This document shows positions 7,673 to 15,740 of a DNA stretch of 64,000 nucleotides, one piece after another. The DNA is from Acidimicrobiia bacterium (lineage in GTDB: Bacteria > Actinomycetota > Acidimicrobiia > Acidimicrobiales > Aldehydirespiratoraceae), in the NCBI GenBank assembly GCA_022819505.1, contig JAJEHD010000010.1:1-64000 (forward strand). The letters are read 5' to 3'. The notes beneath the pieces were generated by a model that made no database searches, was not told the DNA's origin, and saw only the letters and a program-made list of their open reading frames with translations. How positions within the stretch are numbered: position 1 is the first letter of the stretch; each line of letters begins with the position of its first letter. Made by a program: the position numbers and the translations under genes.

Positions 7673-9250
7673 TCAACTGCACTCTCTCGCATCCGCCAGA
7701 CTGCGCAGCGTTTCGAGGTTGTCATCTACGGCGTGCCGCGCCCGGCTCTCGGACCAGTTGAAGCTGAGCCAGCCGGCGGGTTGTTCGGGGCCCCACTGGT
7801 CCAGGAGCCGGCGCGCCAGCGAACACTGTGCGTCGTCCGGCAGCTCGTCGAGACGGGCAACCAGAACGGGGGCGGCGTCACTCCCGAGCGAATTGAGGTG
7901 CTCCACGTCCACCCCGCCCAACGGCTCGATCCGGTCGAGATTGTGACGGGCGACCAGACCGGCAGGATTGATGAACTGCAGCGCACCCACCAGGACGAAA
8001 GCCGTAACTAGGCCGCCGAAGGCGAAGCGGTCGCGCCGGCCGCTGAACACAGTCACCCCGAACCAGACCACGATCACCGTCAACCACACGAGCACTGCAG
8101 TGACCACGACCCGCAACTCTGTGAGGCCGTAGGCGGTCTGGTAGGCCTGCATGCGTTGCATCGCGGAGGCGACGACGACCATGAGGAGAAGCAAGTGGAC
8201 GCCCGCGAGCCCGCCGAACACTGCACGTGCCCTCGGACTGCGCTCACCGAGAAGGGTGTGCGCGGCGAGGAGCCAGGGAATTGCCAACGCCACCGCGGCG
8301 ACCAGCTGGAAGAATCCGGCCCGGGCGTAGGCGGCGTAGGTGAGACCCGGAGTTACCTCGACCCAGGAACCTCCTCCGAACAGGTAGCGAAACTGCACGA
8401 TCACGAAGCCCAAGAACAGGAGATCCACCAGGCTCATAGCGGTGGCCACCTCGGCGATCCCGAGCGTCGGGCGGACGAGCTTGAGGCGTCGAATCCCCTC
8501 AAGCCTCGTGCCCGACGAGGCGCTGACCAGGTAGCCGCAAGCGAGCCATGACAGAACGGCTATGACCACCAGATGCGAGCCGAAGGTCTCCAAGTTGATC
8601 CTCGCCAAGTCTCCGACAATCGTGGCGAACACCTCGTCGGCCGAAATGAAGAGTGCTCCGAAGACCACCAGCGGGACGAGCGCGAGGAGCACCCCGCCCA
8701 CGGCAATCCGTACAACGGCGCGTGCGGTCCGTCGCTGTGTGCCAGCGCCGACCTGATCCCTGCGCCAGCGGTTCATCAGCCGAGTACTTCCCGACACCGA
8801 GAAGAGCCCGGCTCCCGCCACGGCCTCGAAGATGTCCAAGACGCCGGACCTCCTTGTCCAGGCGCGTCCCGCGTTGAGAACCGGCAGCGAGAACGCCGTG
8901 AACGCCGCGACGAGGGTTCCGAAATGGAGAATGCCCGAGCCCCGCCACAACAGAGCGGCACCACAGAGGAGCCCCACCCCAATCCACGACGACGCCTCCC
9001 GGCTGAGCGGAGACCCGCCTCGCCGGGTCACGATCCAGACGGCAGCGGCAAGACCCACGAACAACAAGAAGACGTTGAGGCCGGGGCCCGCCGGCACCCG
9101 AAGGAGCTGGTCGCCGGCGATCCCCAGCGCGATGCCGGCCAACACGATGGCGGCAGCAGGCAGGGAGCGGTCGGGCTGGACGTCTGGAGGTGAGTGTGGA
9201 TCCGGTTGTTGGGGCCCTTGCCCTGGCGACTCGAGCATTCTCTGTGTCAC
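7673..9250 (-). CDS. DUF4173/DUF4153-like multispanning membrane protein
   Basis: A 525-residue integral membrane protein with about 11-12 hydrophobic segments and a Pro/Gln-rich cytosolic N-terminus. The stretch FRYLFGG followed by GLTYAAYARAGFFQLVAAVA is characteristic of DUF4173 proteins. A soluble C-terminal tail (about the last 80 residues) ends the protein. The start is GTG 9250, which has GGGGAGAG seven bases upstream; ATG 9238 is an alternative, and a longer frame to 9427 has low-complexity, non-family sequence. Function is unknown. No partner gene is closely linked. Confidence 0.75.
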   Translation of the reverse strand: MTQRMLESPGQGPQQPDPHSPPDVQPDRSLPAAAIVLAGIALGIAGDQLLRVPAGPGLNVFLLFVGLAAAVWIVTRRGGSPLSREASSWIGVGLLCGAALLWRGSGILHFGTLVAAFTAFSLPVLNAGRAWTRRSGVLDIFEAVAGAGLFSVSGSTRLMNRWRRDQVGAGTQRRTARAVVRIAVGGVLLALVPLVVFGALFISADEVFATIVGDLARINLETFGSHLVVIAVLSWLACGYLVSASSGTRLEGIRRLKLVRPTLGIAEVATAMSLVDLLFLGFVIVQFRYLFGGGSWVEVTPGLTYAAYARAGFFQLVAAVALAIPWLLAAHTLLGERSPRARAVFGGLAGVHLLLLMVVVASAMQRMQAYQTAYGLTELRVVVTAVLVWLTVIVVWFGVTVFSGRRDRFAFGGLVTAFVLVGALQFINPAGLVARHNLDRIEPLGGVDVEHLNSLGSDAAPVLVARLDELPDDAQCSLARRLLDQWGPEQPAGWLSFNWSESRARHAVDDNLETLRSLADARECS

Positions 9251-9554
9251 ACGGTCTCTCCCCACAAACGAAGAACCGACCGGTAGCACCCTAGAGGCCC
9301 CGCGGGTTGGTGAGAGCGCTTCGCAGACTCCCCCCGTCCCCACCCATGATGCTGTAGGAGATCCGCGGCTCCGTGCGCGTTGGCAGGTTGCAGCATTGGA
9401 ATTACAGTTACAAACAGATGTTCGCATTCAGCCCGGTTAGTGGTCAGGTAGACGCCACGGGCCGCGGGACATCCCCGTGGCTCCATTGGTCGCAGGCGTC
9501 GACGCCCGGGGCAGCCACCAACCGCTATCCCAGGGCACACACAGGAGGGGCCGC
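9251..9554. other. Divergent intergenic region
   Basis: It separates the DUF4173-like gene from the divergent DprA-like gene. It contains an unusually AT-rich patch (about 9383-9432, with GGAATTACAGTTACAAACAG) that could hold promoters for both strands. No clear dyad or RNA gene is visible. Confidence 0.45.
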
Positions 9555-10514
9555 ATGCCCGAGATGACGTCCACCCAGCGACAGGTGCTTGCGCTGTGCA
9601 GCCTGGTCTCCGCCGGCGACCGGTGCGACTGGGGGGTTCTTGCTCGACAGGCCCACCGCGAGCGTTCTCTCGATGGTCTAATGGCCGGCGACATTCTGGA
9701 ATCCAGCGCTAAGGCTCACACGACCGGATGGGTGATCAAGACCGCCTCAGCGGAGAGCTGGACAGCCGCCTGGGAGCGAGCGGACTCGGAGTATCGAGCT
9801 GCGACCGCTGCCGGGGCGCGCCTGACGACTGTGCTTGACGACGACTTCCCGCTCAACCTGCGGCTCATCCACAACCTGCCGCCCTTCCTGTTCTATCGGG
9901 GCGGTCTCGACGCCGACCGTGACGCCCACAGCGTCGCCGTGGTAGGCGCCCGATCAGCCACCCCCGACGGCATCCGGCAGACCCGCCGCGTGGTCCGCTC
10001 GCTGACCGGCAAGGGCCTTACCGTCACGTCGGGGCTGGCCATCGGCATAGACGCCGCCGCTCACCGGGCGACCATCGAGTGCCACGGACGCACCATCGCC
10101 GTGCTGCCCTCGGGGATCACCCGCTTGGCGCCAGCTGCCAATCGGGATCTCGGAGAGGACATCGTGGCCGCAGGCGGGCTCATCGTGTCGCAGTTCTTCC
10201 CCACGGCCACGCCGGACAGGTGGACCTTCGGCAAGCGCAACGAAGTCACCTCGGGCATCAGCCAAGGCACAGTCGTGATCGAAGCATCAAGCACATCGGG
10301 GGCCCGAATGCAGGCCCGCCTCGCCTACGAACACGGCAAGCGGGTATTCCTGTTGGACACGCTGGTCGCCGAGCAGACCTGGGCGCAGCAAATGGTGGAG
10401 CGCCGCCGGGCAGCCGCCGTCTCGTGCATTGACGAGATCACCAGTCGGATCGTGTCACCCGACCGGGTGCGCGACGTAAGCGACCTGCTTCACGTAGAGC
10501 CAGCACTGTTGTAG
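9555..10514 (+). CDS. DprA/Smf-like DNA-processing protein
   Basis: The 319-residue protein matches DprA. An N-terminal helical region is followed by a Rossmann-like core with VAVVGARSATPDG (about residues 132-144), LTVTSGLAIGIDAAAH, TIAVLPSGI, and a C-terminal TVVIEASSTSGARMQA. These are the conserved blocks of the single-strand-DNA-binding, RecA-loading fold. AGGAGGGG lies 4 bases before ATG 9555, so the longer upstream frame is rejected. Its place among defence-type genes suggests it is the accessory DprA paralogue of the kind found in mobile islands rather than the competence gene, but that is inference. Confidence 0.85.
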   Translation: MPEMTSTQRQVLALCSLVSAGDRCDWGVLARQAHRERSLDGLMAGDILESSAKAHTTGWVIKTASAESWTAAWERADSEYRAATAAGARLTTVLDDDFPLNLRLIHNLPPFLFYRGGLDADRDAHSVAVVGARSATPDGIRQTRRVVRSLTGKGLTVTSGLAIGIDAAAHRATIECHGRTIAVLPSGITRLAPAANRDLGEDIVAAGGLIVSQFFPTATPDRWTFGKRNEVTSGISQGTVVIEASSTSGARMQARLAYEHGKRVFLLDTLVAEQTWAQQMVERRRAAAVSCIDEITSRIVSPDRVRDVSDLLHVEPALL

Positions 10515-10730
10515 GCGCACCCCATGGCGCCGCCGTCCGACCGCCACGACGTCCCAGCTGGCTGAGGCGACCGCGAAAGAACGGCGCTGCTACGCAGGCG
10601 GCGCGTTGGGTGTGGTCGAGATGCCCAAGGGCTCCACGTCGTCGGCCGCGGGAGTGGGGTTGCGTGAGTTGCGTAGCCTCAGCTCGCGCACGTCCCATTG
10701 CGCGGTCGGGGCTCAGCAATTCGGGGAGAT

Positions 10731-11387
10731 TCAGTGATCGAAGGGGCGCTGCGAGTCCCAGAATCCGTATGAGACCATGCTGTCGTGAATTCGGTTCGCC
10801 TCGGCCTCTGTAACGAGATTCTCAACTGCTGCTCTTATGAGCAATTTGCGGATCCGTTCGTAGCTAAAGTCCCGATCGCCGTAGAGTGCTGAGAGCGCCT
10901 TTAGGGCGTCATTGTCGTCGGTGACGATAGTCCAGTCACGTTTGGAGGCTATGGCAATGCATGCGGCTTCACCTGGTCCAAGTGGTGTCCGCAGTCCCAG
11001 TTGCATCGCCTTATCGCCCTGTAGTTCATCGGCGAGCCTCTGCTCGCTTGGATCCATGGCTTCTACAACGACACTACCCTCGGCATGTAGGCGATTGACT
11101 TTATTGATCTTGAATGCTGCTCCAGTGTCACCGGTCTCAAGCGCCATGTTGCCATAGTGTTCTTCTGCTTGACGCATCTCAGATGAGAGTTCGGGCCGCG
11201 GCCTGGGCTCTATCGAGCCAGTCCAATCGTCCGGGTCATAGACGGCAAATGGCACCCTCAACGGCCACCCGATTAGGTCGCCCAAGAGGTCTTCCTGTTC
11301 TGCCAAGAGAAAGTACAGCAAGACGACAGTATCGAGAATGTGCTTACGCTCAGATGACACCCGATTCCCTGAACTCTGCGAATTCAT
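10731..11387 (-). CDS. PIN-like nuclease, partner of the ImmA/IrrE protein
   Basis: A 218-residue protein with an early acidic motif ILDTVVLLYFLLA and a later GPGEAACIAIASKRDWTIVTDD, the order of acidic residues expected for a PIN-domain ribonuclease. The gene overlaps the end of the XRE-ImmA/IrrE gene by 38 bp. A second possible start, GTG 11360, has AGGGA upstream and would reduce the overlap. PIN proteins paired with XRE-Zn-peptidases form predicted toxin-antitoxin modules, so this is the likely toxin. No catalytic residue appears missing. Confidence 0.7.
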   Translation of the reverse strand: MNSQSSGNRVSSERKHILDTVVLLYFLLAEQEDLLGDLIGWPLRVPFAVYDPDDWTGSIEPRPRPELSSEMRQAEEHYGNMALETGDTGAAFKINKVNRLHAEGSVVVEAMDPSEQRLADELQGDKAMQLGLRTPLGPGEAACIAIASKRDWTIVTDDNDALKALSALYGDRDFSYERIRKLLIRAAVENLVTEAEANRIHDSMVSYGFWDSQRPFDH

Positions 11388-12606
11388 CCAAGATCAGTTG
11401 CCACGCTTCATCATCGTGAGGAGGCACTTGGCCCATCAAGTCCACGATGTCGGGGAGGGACAGTCCCGAGAACGATGCGGCTGTCATCGGTGAGATCACA
11501 TCATTGAGGACAGCTGAACGCAGCATCCTGAGGAACTGCCGCGGGAACCGGCGCACACGCCAACGTCTGGGATCCTGTCTCAATTCCTCCTCATCAATGA
11601 CATAGCCGAGTGATCGCGCAAGATGTACCGGCCGAACTGATTCCTCGAATCTGCGAGCCGTCGCCTGAGTGATGGAGTTCATCTGCTTGAGCCGCACGAG
11701 CGCAGTGGGCCACGACACTCGAAAGTAGCGTTGGATCCGTATCGCATCTGCCGGATCATTGATGCGTGGATCCATGCCGACCTCCTCCATGAACCGCCGA
11801 ACCCCCTCGCGCGGCATCAGGAACTCGCCTGCGAAGGTGTCTGCAAACGTCTCTAGCGGATTCCGCCCGCGGGATACAACCCGGTTCGTCTCATGGCTGT
11901 GGAACAAGGCGTGAGCCATTTCATGGGCAACCGTGAAACGCCGTCGCCCTGGCGTCATTCCCAGGTTCACGAGGATCGAGAACCCGATCTCGGGGTGGTT
12001 GAGGAAGGCCCCTGAGGGCACCTTGCTCAAATTGGTCCCAAGATGAGCGCGATACACGGTGATGCCCAGGATCTCGCAGACCGGATCGAGATCGACTATG
12101 GGGCCCGTACCCAATCCGACGAGCTTTCGCACCTCCTCAGCCTTGCGCCGGATGTCGTCCTTCTGGGCGTATTGGGCTCGATGGCCGAATGGGCTACGGG
12201 TCATGCGATGCACGCCCTCCCCGAGGATTCGAGCAAGTTCGGCGTACCGGTCCAAGAACTGGCCGAACTCGCGAATTCCCGGTACCGCCGCCGAGGCGAT
12301 CCCGTCATCTGCCCGTAGCAGAATCCCGGCGATGTCCCCTTCGGCCCTCTCGATCGCCCTGCCCTCGGCAAGACCGGCGAGCTGAACCCCGTAGAGGCGG
12401 GCCAGCGCGCTTCTCTGCCGGTCGTTCGGCTCGCGCGTCCCCGACTCCCAGTACGACACCATCGCTCGACTCACACCGAGGGTTGCGCCGACATCCTCCT
12501 GGGAATAGCCAGCGAACTCCCGCGCCCGCTTGAGACCCGCTGGCAGGTTCGTCGCCGGAGCGGCCTCGGGGCGCGACAAACTGGCTCGCGTCGCCTCTGC
12601 ACCCAT
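11350..12606 (-). CDS. XRE regulator fused to ImmA/IrrE metallopeptidase
   Basis: The 418-residue protein has an XRE helix-turn-helix (about 22-75: FAGYSQEDVGATLGVSRAMV) and an ImmA/IrrE zinc protease domain with HEMAH in FTVAHEMAHALFH (about 228-240) and the third ligand in NPLETFADTFAGEFLMP. Such proteins bind operators and are cleaved or act as proteases when the element is induced. AGGAGG lies before ATG 12606. It is followed by the overlapping PIN gene, so the pair is probably an autoregulated toxin-antitoxin unit. The divergent promoter faces the ubiquitin-like operon, and this protein may also control it. Confidence 0.88.
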   Translation of the reverse strand: MGAEATRASLSRPEAAPATNLPAGLKRAREFAGYSQEDVGATLGVSRAMVSYWESGTREPNDRQRSALARLYGVQLAGLAEGRAIERAEGDIAGILLRADDGIASAAVPGIREFGQFLDRYAELARILGEGVHRMTRSPFGHRAQYAQKDDIRRKAEEVRKLVGLGTGPIVDLDPVCEILGITVYRAHLGTNLSKVPSGAFLNHPEIGFSILVNLGMTPGRRRFTVAHEMAHALFHSHETNRVVSRGRNPLETFADTFAGEFLMPREGVRRFMEEVGMDPRINDPADAIRIQRYFRVSWPTALVRLKQMNSITQATARRFEESVRPVHLARSLGYVIDEEELRQDPRRWRVRRFPRQFLRMLRSAVLNDVISPMTAASFSGLSLPDIVDLMGQVPPHDDEAWQLILDEFAEFRESGVI

Positions 12607-12636
12607 CGCTCAGCCTCCTGTCCTGGGATGTTTCGA

Positions 12637-12647
12637 ATCTTCAAGAT
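12637..12647. promoter_or_regulatory. Short palindrome in the divergent promoter region
   Basis: ATCTTCAAGAT is a perfect palindrome around a central C, 30 bp before the ImmA/IrrE start. A candidate half of the XRE operator. Confidence 0.4.
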
Positions 12648-12658
12648 ACCACGTTGCA

Positions 12659-12682
12659 AGCGTAACACAAGTCGGTTACGCT
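12659..12682. promoter_or_regulatory. Inverted repeat operator candidate between ImmA/IrrE and the ubiquitin-like operon
   Basis: AGCGTAAC (12659-12666) and GTTACGCT (12675-12682) are perfect 8-bp arms with an 8-base spacer. The site is 42 bp before the ubiquitin-like gene and probably overlaps its promoter. The XRE domain of the divergent gene is the obvious candidate ligand. Confidence 0.55.
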
Positions 12683-12723
12683 ATCTGCAGGCATTACCGG
12701 AATGTCGAAACAGGAGGTATGGC

Positions 12724-13206
12724 ATGCCCCAAGAGCCCGAACACACCATCGAGATCTACGTCCACTCGGAAAGCGGCTACGGCCCCGACCTGGTCGAGGT
12801 GCCCAGCGACGGGCGAGTAGCCGACCTAGTCTCCGAGGGCGAGAGCCTCTGGCTCGAGGACATGGTCGAGGCACTCCCGGCCGACAGCTCGCTTCCCGAA
12901 GCGGGGATCGCACGCCGATCCCACGTCTACCGCGGGCGCTGCCCCACGGTCAAGGTGCAGGTTCGTTACGCCGGCACGGAGATCTTTGGAGAGTTCTCGC
13001 CGGCGACGCGAGTCGTCCAGGTCTTCCGCTGGGCGACCGGCCCCAAGGGCTTCAAGCTGGCGGAGGCGCAGATCCCCAAGCACGGACTCGCCCTTCCCGG
13101 TGGTGACGAACTGCTGGATCCCGGGACTCACGTCGGCTCACTTGTTTCCGGGACCCGCTGCGTCGTCACCATCGACCTCGTCCCGAAGGACCGGTTCGCG
13201 GGATGA
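12724..13206 (+). CDS. Ubiquitin-like protein of a bacterial conjugation operon (BilA-like)
   Basis: A 160-residue protein that appears to contain two beta-grasp units: a first from about 7-72 (HTIEIYVH, DLVEVPSDGRVADLV) and a second from about 75-160 (VKVQVRYAGTEIFGEF, RVVQVFRWA, CVVTIDLVP). It ends in DRFAG, so a single glycine is already exposed at the C-terminus and no tail needs trimming. A tandem Ubl with a terminal Gly is the organisation of ISG15 and BilA. AGGAGG lies 6 bases before ATG 12724. It is first in a four-gene operon with E2-, JAMM- and E1-like genes and overlaps the next by ATGA. The role as the conjugated modifier is inferred from this context. Confidence 0.75.
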   Translation: MPQEPEHTIEIYVHSESGYGPDLVEVPSDGRVADLVSEGESLWLEDMVEALPADSSLPEAGIARRSHVYRGRCPTVKVQVRYAGTEIFGEFSPATRVVQVFRWATGPKGFKLAEAQIPKHGLALPGGDELLDPGTHVGSLVSGTRCVVTIDLVPKDRFAG

Positions 13207-13682
13207 CTATCGCACTCACAGCGTCGCCCGACGAACTCGCCGCGCGCGCCGCCCTGGACTCAGGCGCCTTCCAGAGCGGTGTGGACCAAGGACGATGGCG
13301 CCTCGTTGAGTTCGACTGGCCGGTCGGCGTCTTCGCAGTGTCGGCCGCTCCCCGGGTTGACTCGCCGCCCGAATTCGGGCTCCGTATCGATCTCAGCGGC
13401 TACCCGCAGCAAGCACCCACGGCCGAACCGTGGAGCATCGATCGCCGCGAAAGGCTCACCGCTTCGGAGCGGCCGAAAGGAGAGCGGGCTGCTCACGTGT
13501 TCCGCAGCGACTGGGAACACGGCGGCGCCCTCTATGCGCCGTGGGACCGTGTCGGGCTCACATCCCATAGCGAATGGGCCAGCCAGCACCCGAACTACGC
13601 CTGGCATCCTGGCCGGGACCTCGCGTTCTTCCTGCGCTGCGTCTACGACCTGTTGAACGATGATGACTATCTGGGCGTCTAG
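13203..13682 (+). CDS. E2-like protein of the ubiquitin-like operon (BilB-like)
   Basis: The 159-residue protein has the signature of compact bacterial E2-like proteins: RWRLVEFDWP (31-40), LRIDLSGYPQQAPTAEPW (60-77), an FRSDWEHGGALYAPWDR segment (100-116) and a C-terminal FFLRCVYDLL helix. In relatives I remember, the LYxPxDR motif carries the catalytic cysteine (LYxPCDR). Here that position is Trp114, and the only cysteine in the protein is Cys146. Either Cys146 is used or the protein is a non-canonical E2 scaffold. Start and stop are coupled to both neighbours (ATGA with the gene before). Confidence 0.65.
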   Translation: MTIALTASPDELAARAALDSGAFQSGVDQGRWRLVEFDWPVGVFAVSAAPRVDSPPEFGLRIDLSGYPQQAPTAEPWSIDRRERLTASERPKGERAAHVFRSDWEHGGALYAPWDRVGLTSHSEWASQHPNYAWHPGRDLAFFLRCVYDLLNDDDYLGV

Positions 13683-14172
13683 ACGGTCACGCGGGAAGCT
13701 GCTCCGGCTGAGGCGGGGGCAGTGGCGCAACCTCATCGAGGAACTCGGACGCCGGGGAGAAGGGCGCCGAGAGTCCGGCGCGTTCCTGTTGGCTCCACGC
13801 TCCGAGAAGAGCCACGTTACGCGCGTCGAGTACTACGACGACCTCGATCCCCGTTGCCTGACAGGCAACATCCACTTCCACGGGCTGGCGTTCAGCAAGC
13901 TCTGGGACATTTGTGAGAGCGAGGGCCTTGTAGTGGTCGCCGACGTGCACACCCACCCCGGCGCATCCGTCCACCAGAGCGCCATCGATGTGGAGAACCC
14001 GATGGTTGCCTGCGCCGGCCACATCGCGCTGATCGTCCCGCACCTGGCAACTCGGTCCGTTCGGCCGCGCCAGGTAGGCGTACACCAATATGCGGGCGAC
14101 GACGGCTGGACGTCCTGGTTCGGCCGGGAGGCAGCTGCACGCATCGGGGTCACTAGGTGGCCGTGGCCATGA
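13660..14172 (+). CDS. JAB/JAMM isopeptidase of the ubiquitin-like operon (BilC-like)
   Basis: A 170-residue JAB/MPN-type metalloprotease. The zinc site is complete: Glu38 in ESGAFLLA, His97 and His99 in HTHPGASVHQSAID, Ser107 and Asp110, giving the E..HxH-x7-S-x2-D motif. Such enzymes cut isopeptide bonds to remove or mature ubiquitin-like tags. Because the Ubl already ends in Gly, this one more likely deconjugates or proofreads. The gene starts inside the E2-like gene (23-bp overlap) and ends in an ATGA overlap with the E1 gene. The first 15 residues are basic and could be shorter in the real protein. Confidence 0.85.
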   Translation: MMTIWASRRSRGKLLRLRRGQWRNLIEELGRRGEGRRESGAFLLAPRSEKSHVTRVEYYDDLDPRCLTGNIHFHGLAFSKLWDICESEGLVVVADVHTHPGASVHQSAIDVENPMVACAGHIALIVPHLATRSVRPRQVGVHQYAGDDGWTSWFGREAAARIGVTRWPWP

Positions 14173-15542
14173 ACCTCATCGATCGAGATCAGCTACACCG
14201 CACCGCCAAGATCGCTCTCGACCAAGGGCTGGTAGCTGACGTCGACTCGGCCGCCGCTTACCTCGAGAACCTCGTCCTTCAGATCCACGTCGGCCCCGAC
14301 CTCCACGAAGATCTTGCCGGACAAGCAGCCTTGCTCACATCCATCAACGCCGGAGGCCGCGCCATGCTCGGCGGCGTGCGGGTGGTGATCGAGGACAACC
14401 CCCCGCTCTCGCTGCCATGGGTGCAAGGACAGGATCTCGCCACCACGATCCAAACGTTCGGCGGCAGTGTTGTCGATACCCACACGCCCGAGCATCCAGT
14501 CATCGTGATCGGCACGCCGAAGCGCCGCCCCGATGCCGAAATACAGCTTCTCCTCCGCTATTCCGGGTGGAGCGGAGGCATTGCCGAGACCTGGGACCCC
14601 CCAGAAAGCCAAGCCATGCCACTGGCAGGAGTGGTGGCGGGCGCCCTCGCGGTATCCGAGAACTTCCAGCGGGCGCTCGGGTCGAACACGGCGGCCTGCC
14701 GCGACACCGGGCTTTCACTATGGTGCCCGGACCTGCCTTGGCAGTCCCCTGAAGCCGTCGGGCCGGCGCTCCAACGTCTCCCCACCGGGGTGTGGCTGCT
14801 CGGACTCGGTCACCTCGGCCAAGCAAGCGCCTGGAGCCTCGGGTGCCTTCCATACGGCAAGCCTGACGACCTGGAGGTGTACCTCGTCGACTTCGACACA
14901 GTCGTCGAAGCCAATCACTCCACCGGGCTGCTCACCCTTCCAGCCGACATCGGCCGGCGCAAGACCCGTGTCGTCGCATCCCGGCTAGAACAACTCGGTC
15001 ACCTCACCCGCCTCATCGAGCGACCGTTCGACGACCACCTGAGACCCAGCAGCGCTGAACCGCAACTCGCGCTCGCAGGCTTCGACAAGATCGAACCGCG
15101 ACGAGCCCTGGGGGACAAGTTCAGCCGGGTTGTCGACGCCGGCCTCGGCGCTGGCCCGACCGACTACCTTGACATCCTCCTGCACACCTTTCCATCCGAG
15201 CTCACCACCGCCGAAGCCTTCCCGCTTCAATCAGCGAACGATCCCGTACTATTCCCGGCCTACGAAGCTGAGATCAGCCGGCGGGTCAACGATGGGATCG
15301 AAGAGGGCACAGCACGCTGCGGCGTCATCGAACTAGCCGGCGCCACTCCGGCAGCCGCGTTCGTAGGTGCGACAGCAGGTGCTCTCTCCGTTGCCGACCT
15401 CCTCCGCCTCCTGCACGGCGCTCATCGCTACGAGACCCTCAACGTCGACCTCCGCAGCCCAAGTGACGTCGTGGCCCCACCGTCGCGGAAGCCACAGGAG
15501 CCATTCAACCCCGGATTCACCACTGCCCTTCTCCCCGCGTAA
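14169..15542 (+). CDS. ThiF/E1-like activating enzyme of the ubiquitin-like operon (BilD-like)
   Basis: A 457-residue E1-like enzyme. Residues 1-205 form an N-terminal domain without a nucleotide motif. The ThiF adenylation domain starts at about 207 (GVWLLGLGHLGQAS, GxGxxG at 212-217) and continues with VYLVDFDTVVEANHS (237-251) and the RRKTRVVAS basic motif. Cys384 in TARCGVIELAG is the best candidate catalytic cysteine. E1 enzymes adenylate the C-terminal glycine of the Ubl and then form a thioester. ATG 14169 overlaps the upstream stop as ATGA, so the GTG at 14157 is rejected. It is the last gene of the operon; about 200 bp without genes follow. Confidence 0.85.
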   Translation: MNLIDRDQLHRTAKIALDQGLVADVDSAAAYLENLVLQIHVGPDLHEDLAGQAALLTSINAGGRAMLGGVRVVIEDNPPLSLPWVQGQDLATTIQTFGGSVVDTHTPEHPVIVIGTPKRRPDAEIQLLLRYSGWSGGIAETWDPPESQAMPLAGVVAGALAVSENFQRALGSNTAACRDTGLSLWCPDLPWQSPEAVGPALQRLPTGVWLLGLGHLGQASAWSLGCLPYGKPDDLEVYLVDFDTVVEANHSTGLLTLPADIGRRKTRVVASRLEQLGHLTRLIERPFDDHLRPSSAEPQLALAGFDKIEPRRALGDKFSRVVDAGLGAGPTDYLDILLHTFPSELTTAEAFPLQSANDPVLFPAYEAEISRRVNDGIEEGTARCGVIELAGATPAAAFVGATAGALSVADLLRLLHGAHRYETLNVDLRSPSDVVAPPSRKPQEPFNPGFTTALLPA

Positions 15543-15740
15543 CGAACCAACGCGAGACGCAGTTCCCGCCAAACGAAGCTGAACGGCGACGCCAACAACC
15601 CGACCTACATCCTCACCGATACGAGTCGTCTACCGCATGGCCCAGCCGACACCCTCGCCCCCGCTGAAGCGGCGTAGGGGAGGCAACGAACGCTGCGCAC
15701 AGTTCCCTGAAGGTCGTGCAGGGCCACCCAGCACATGTCG

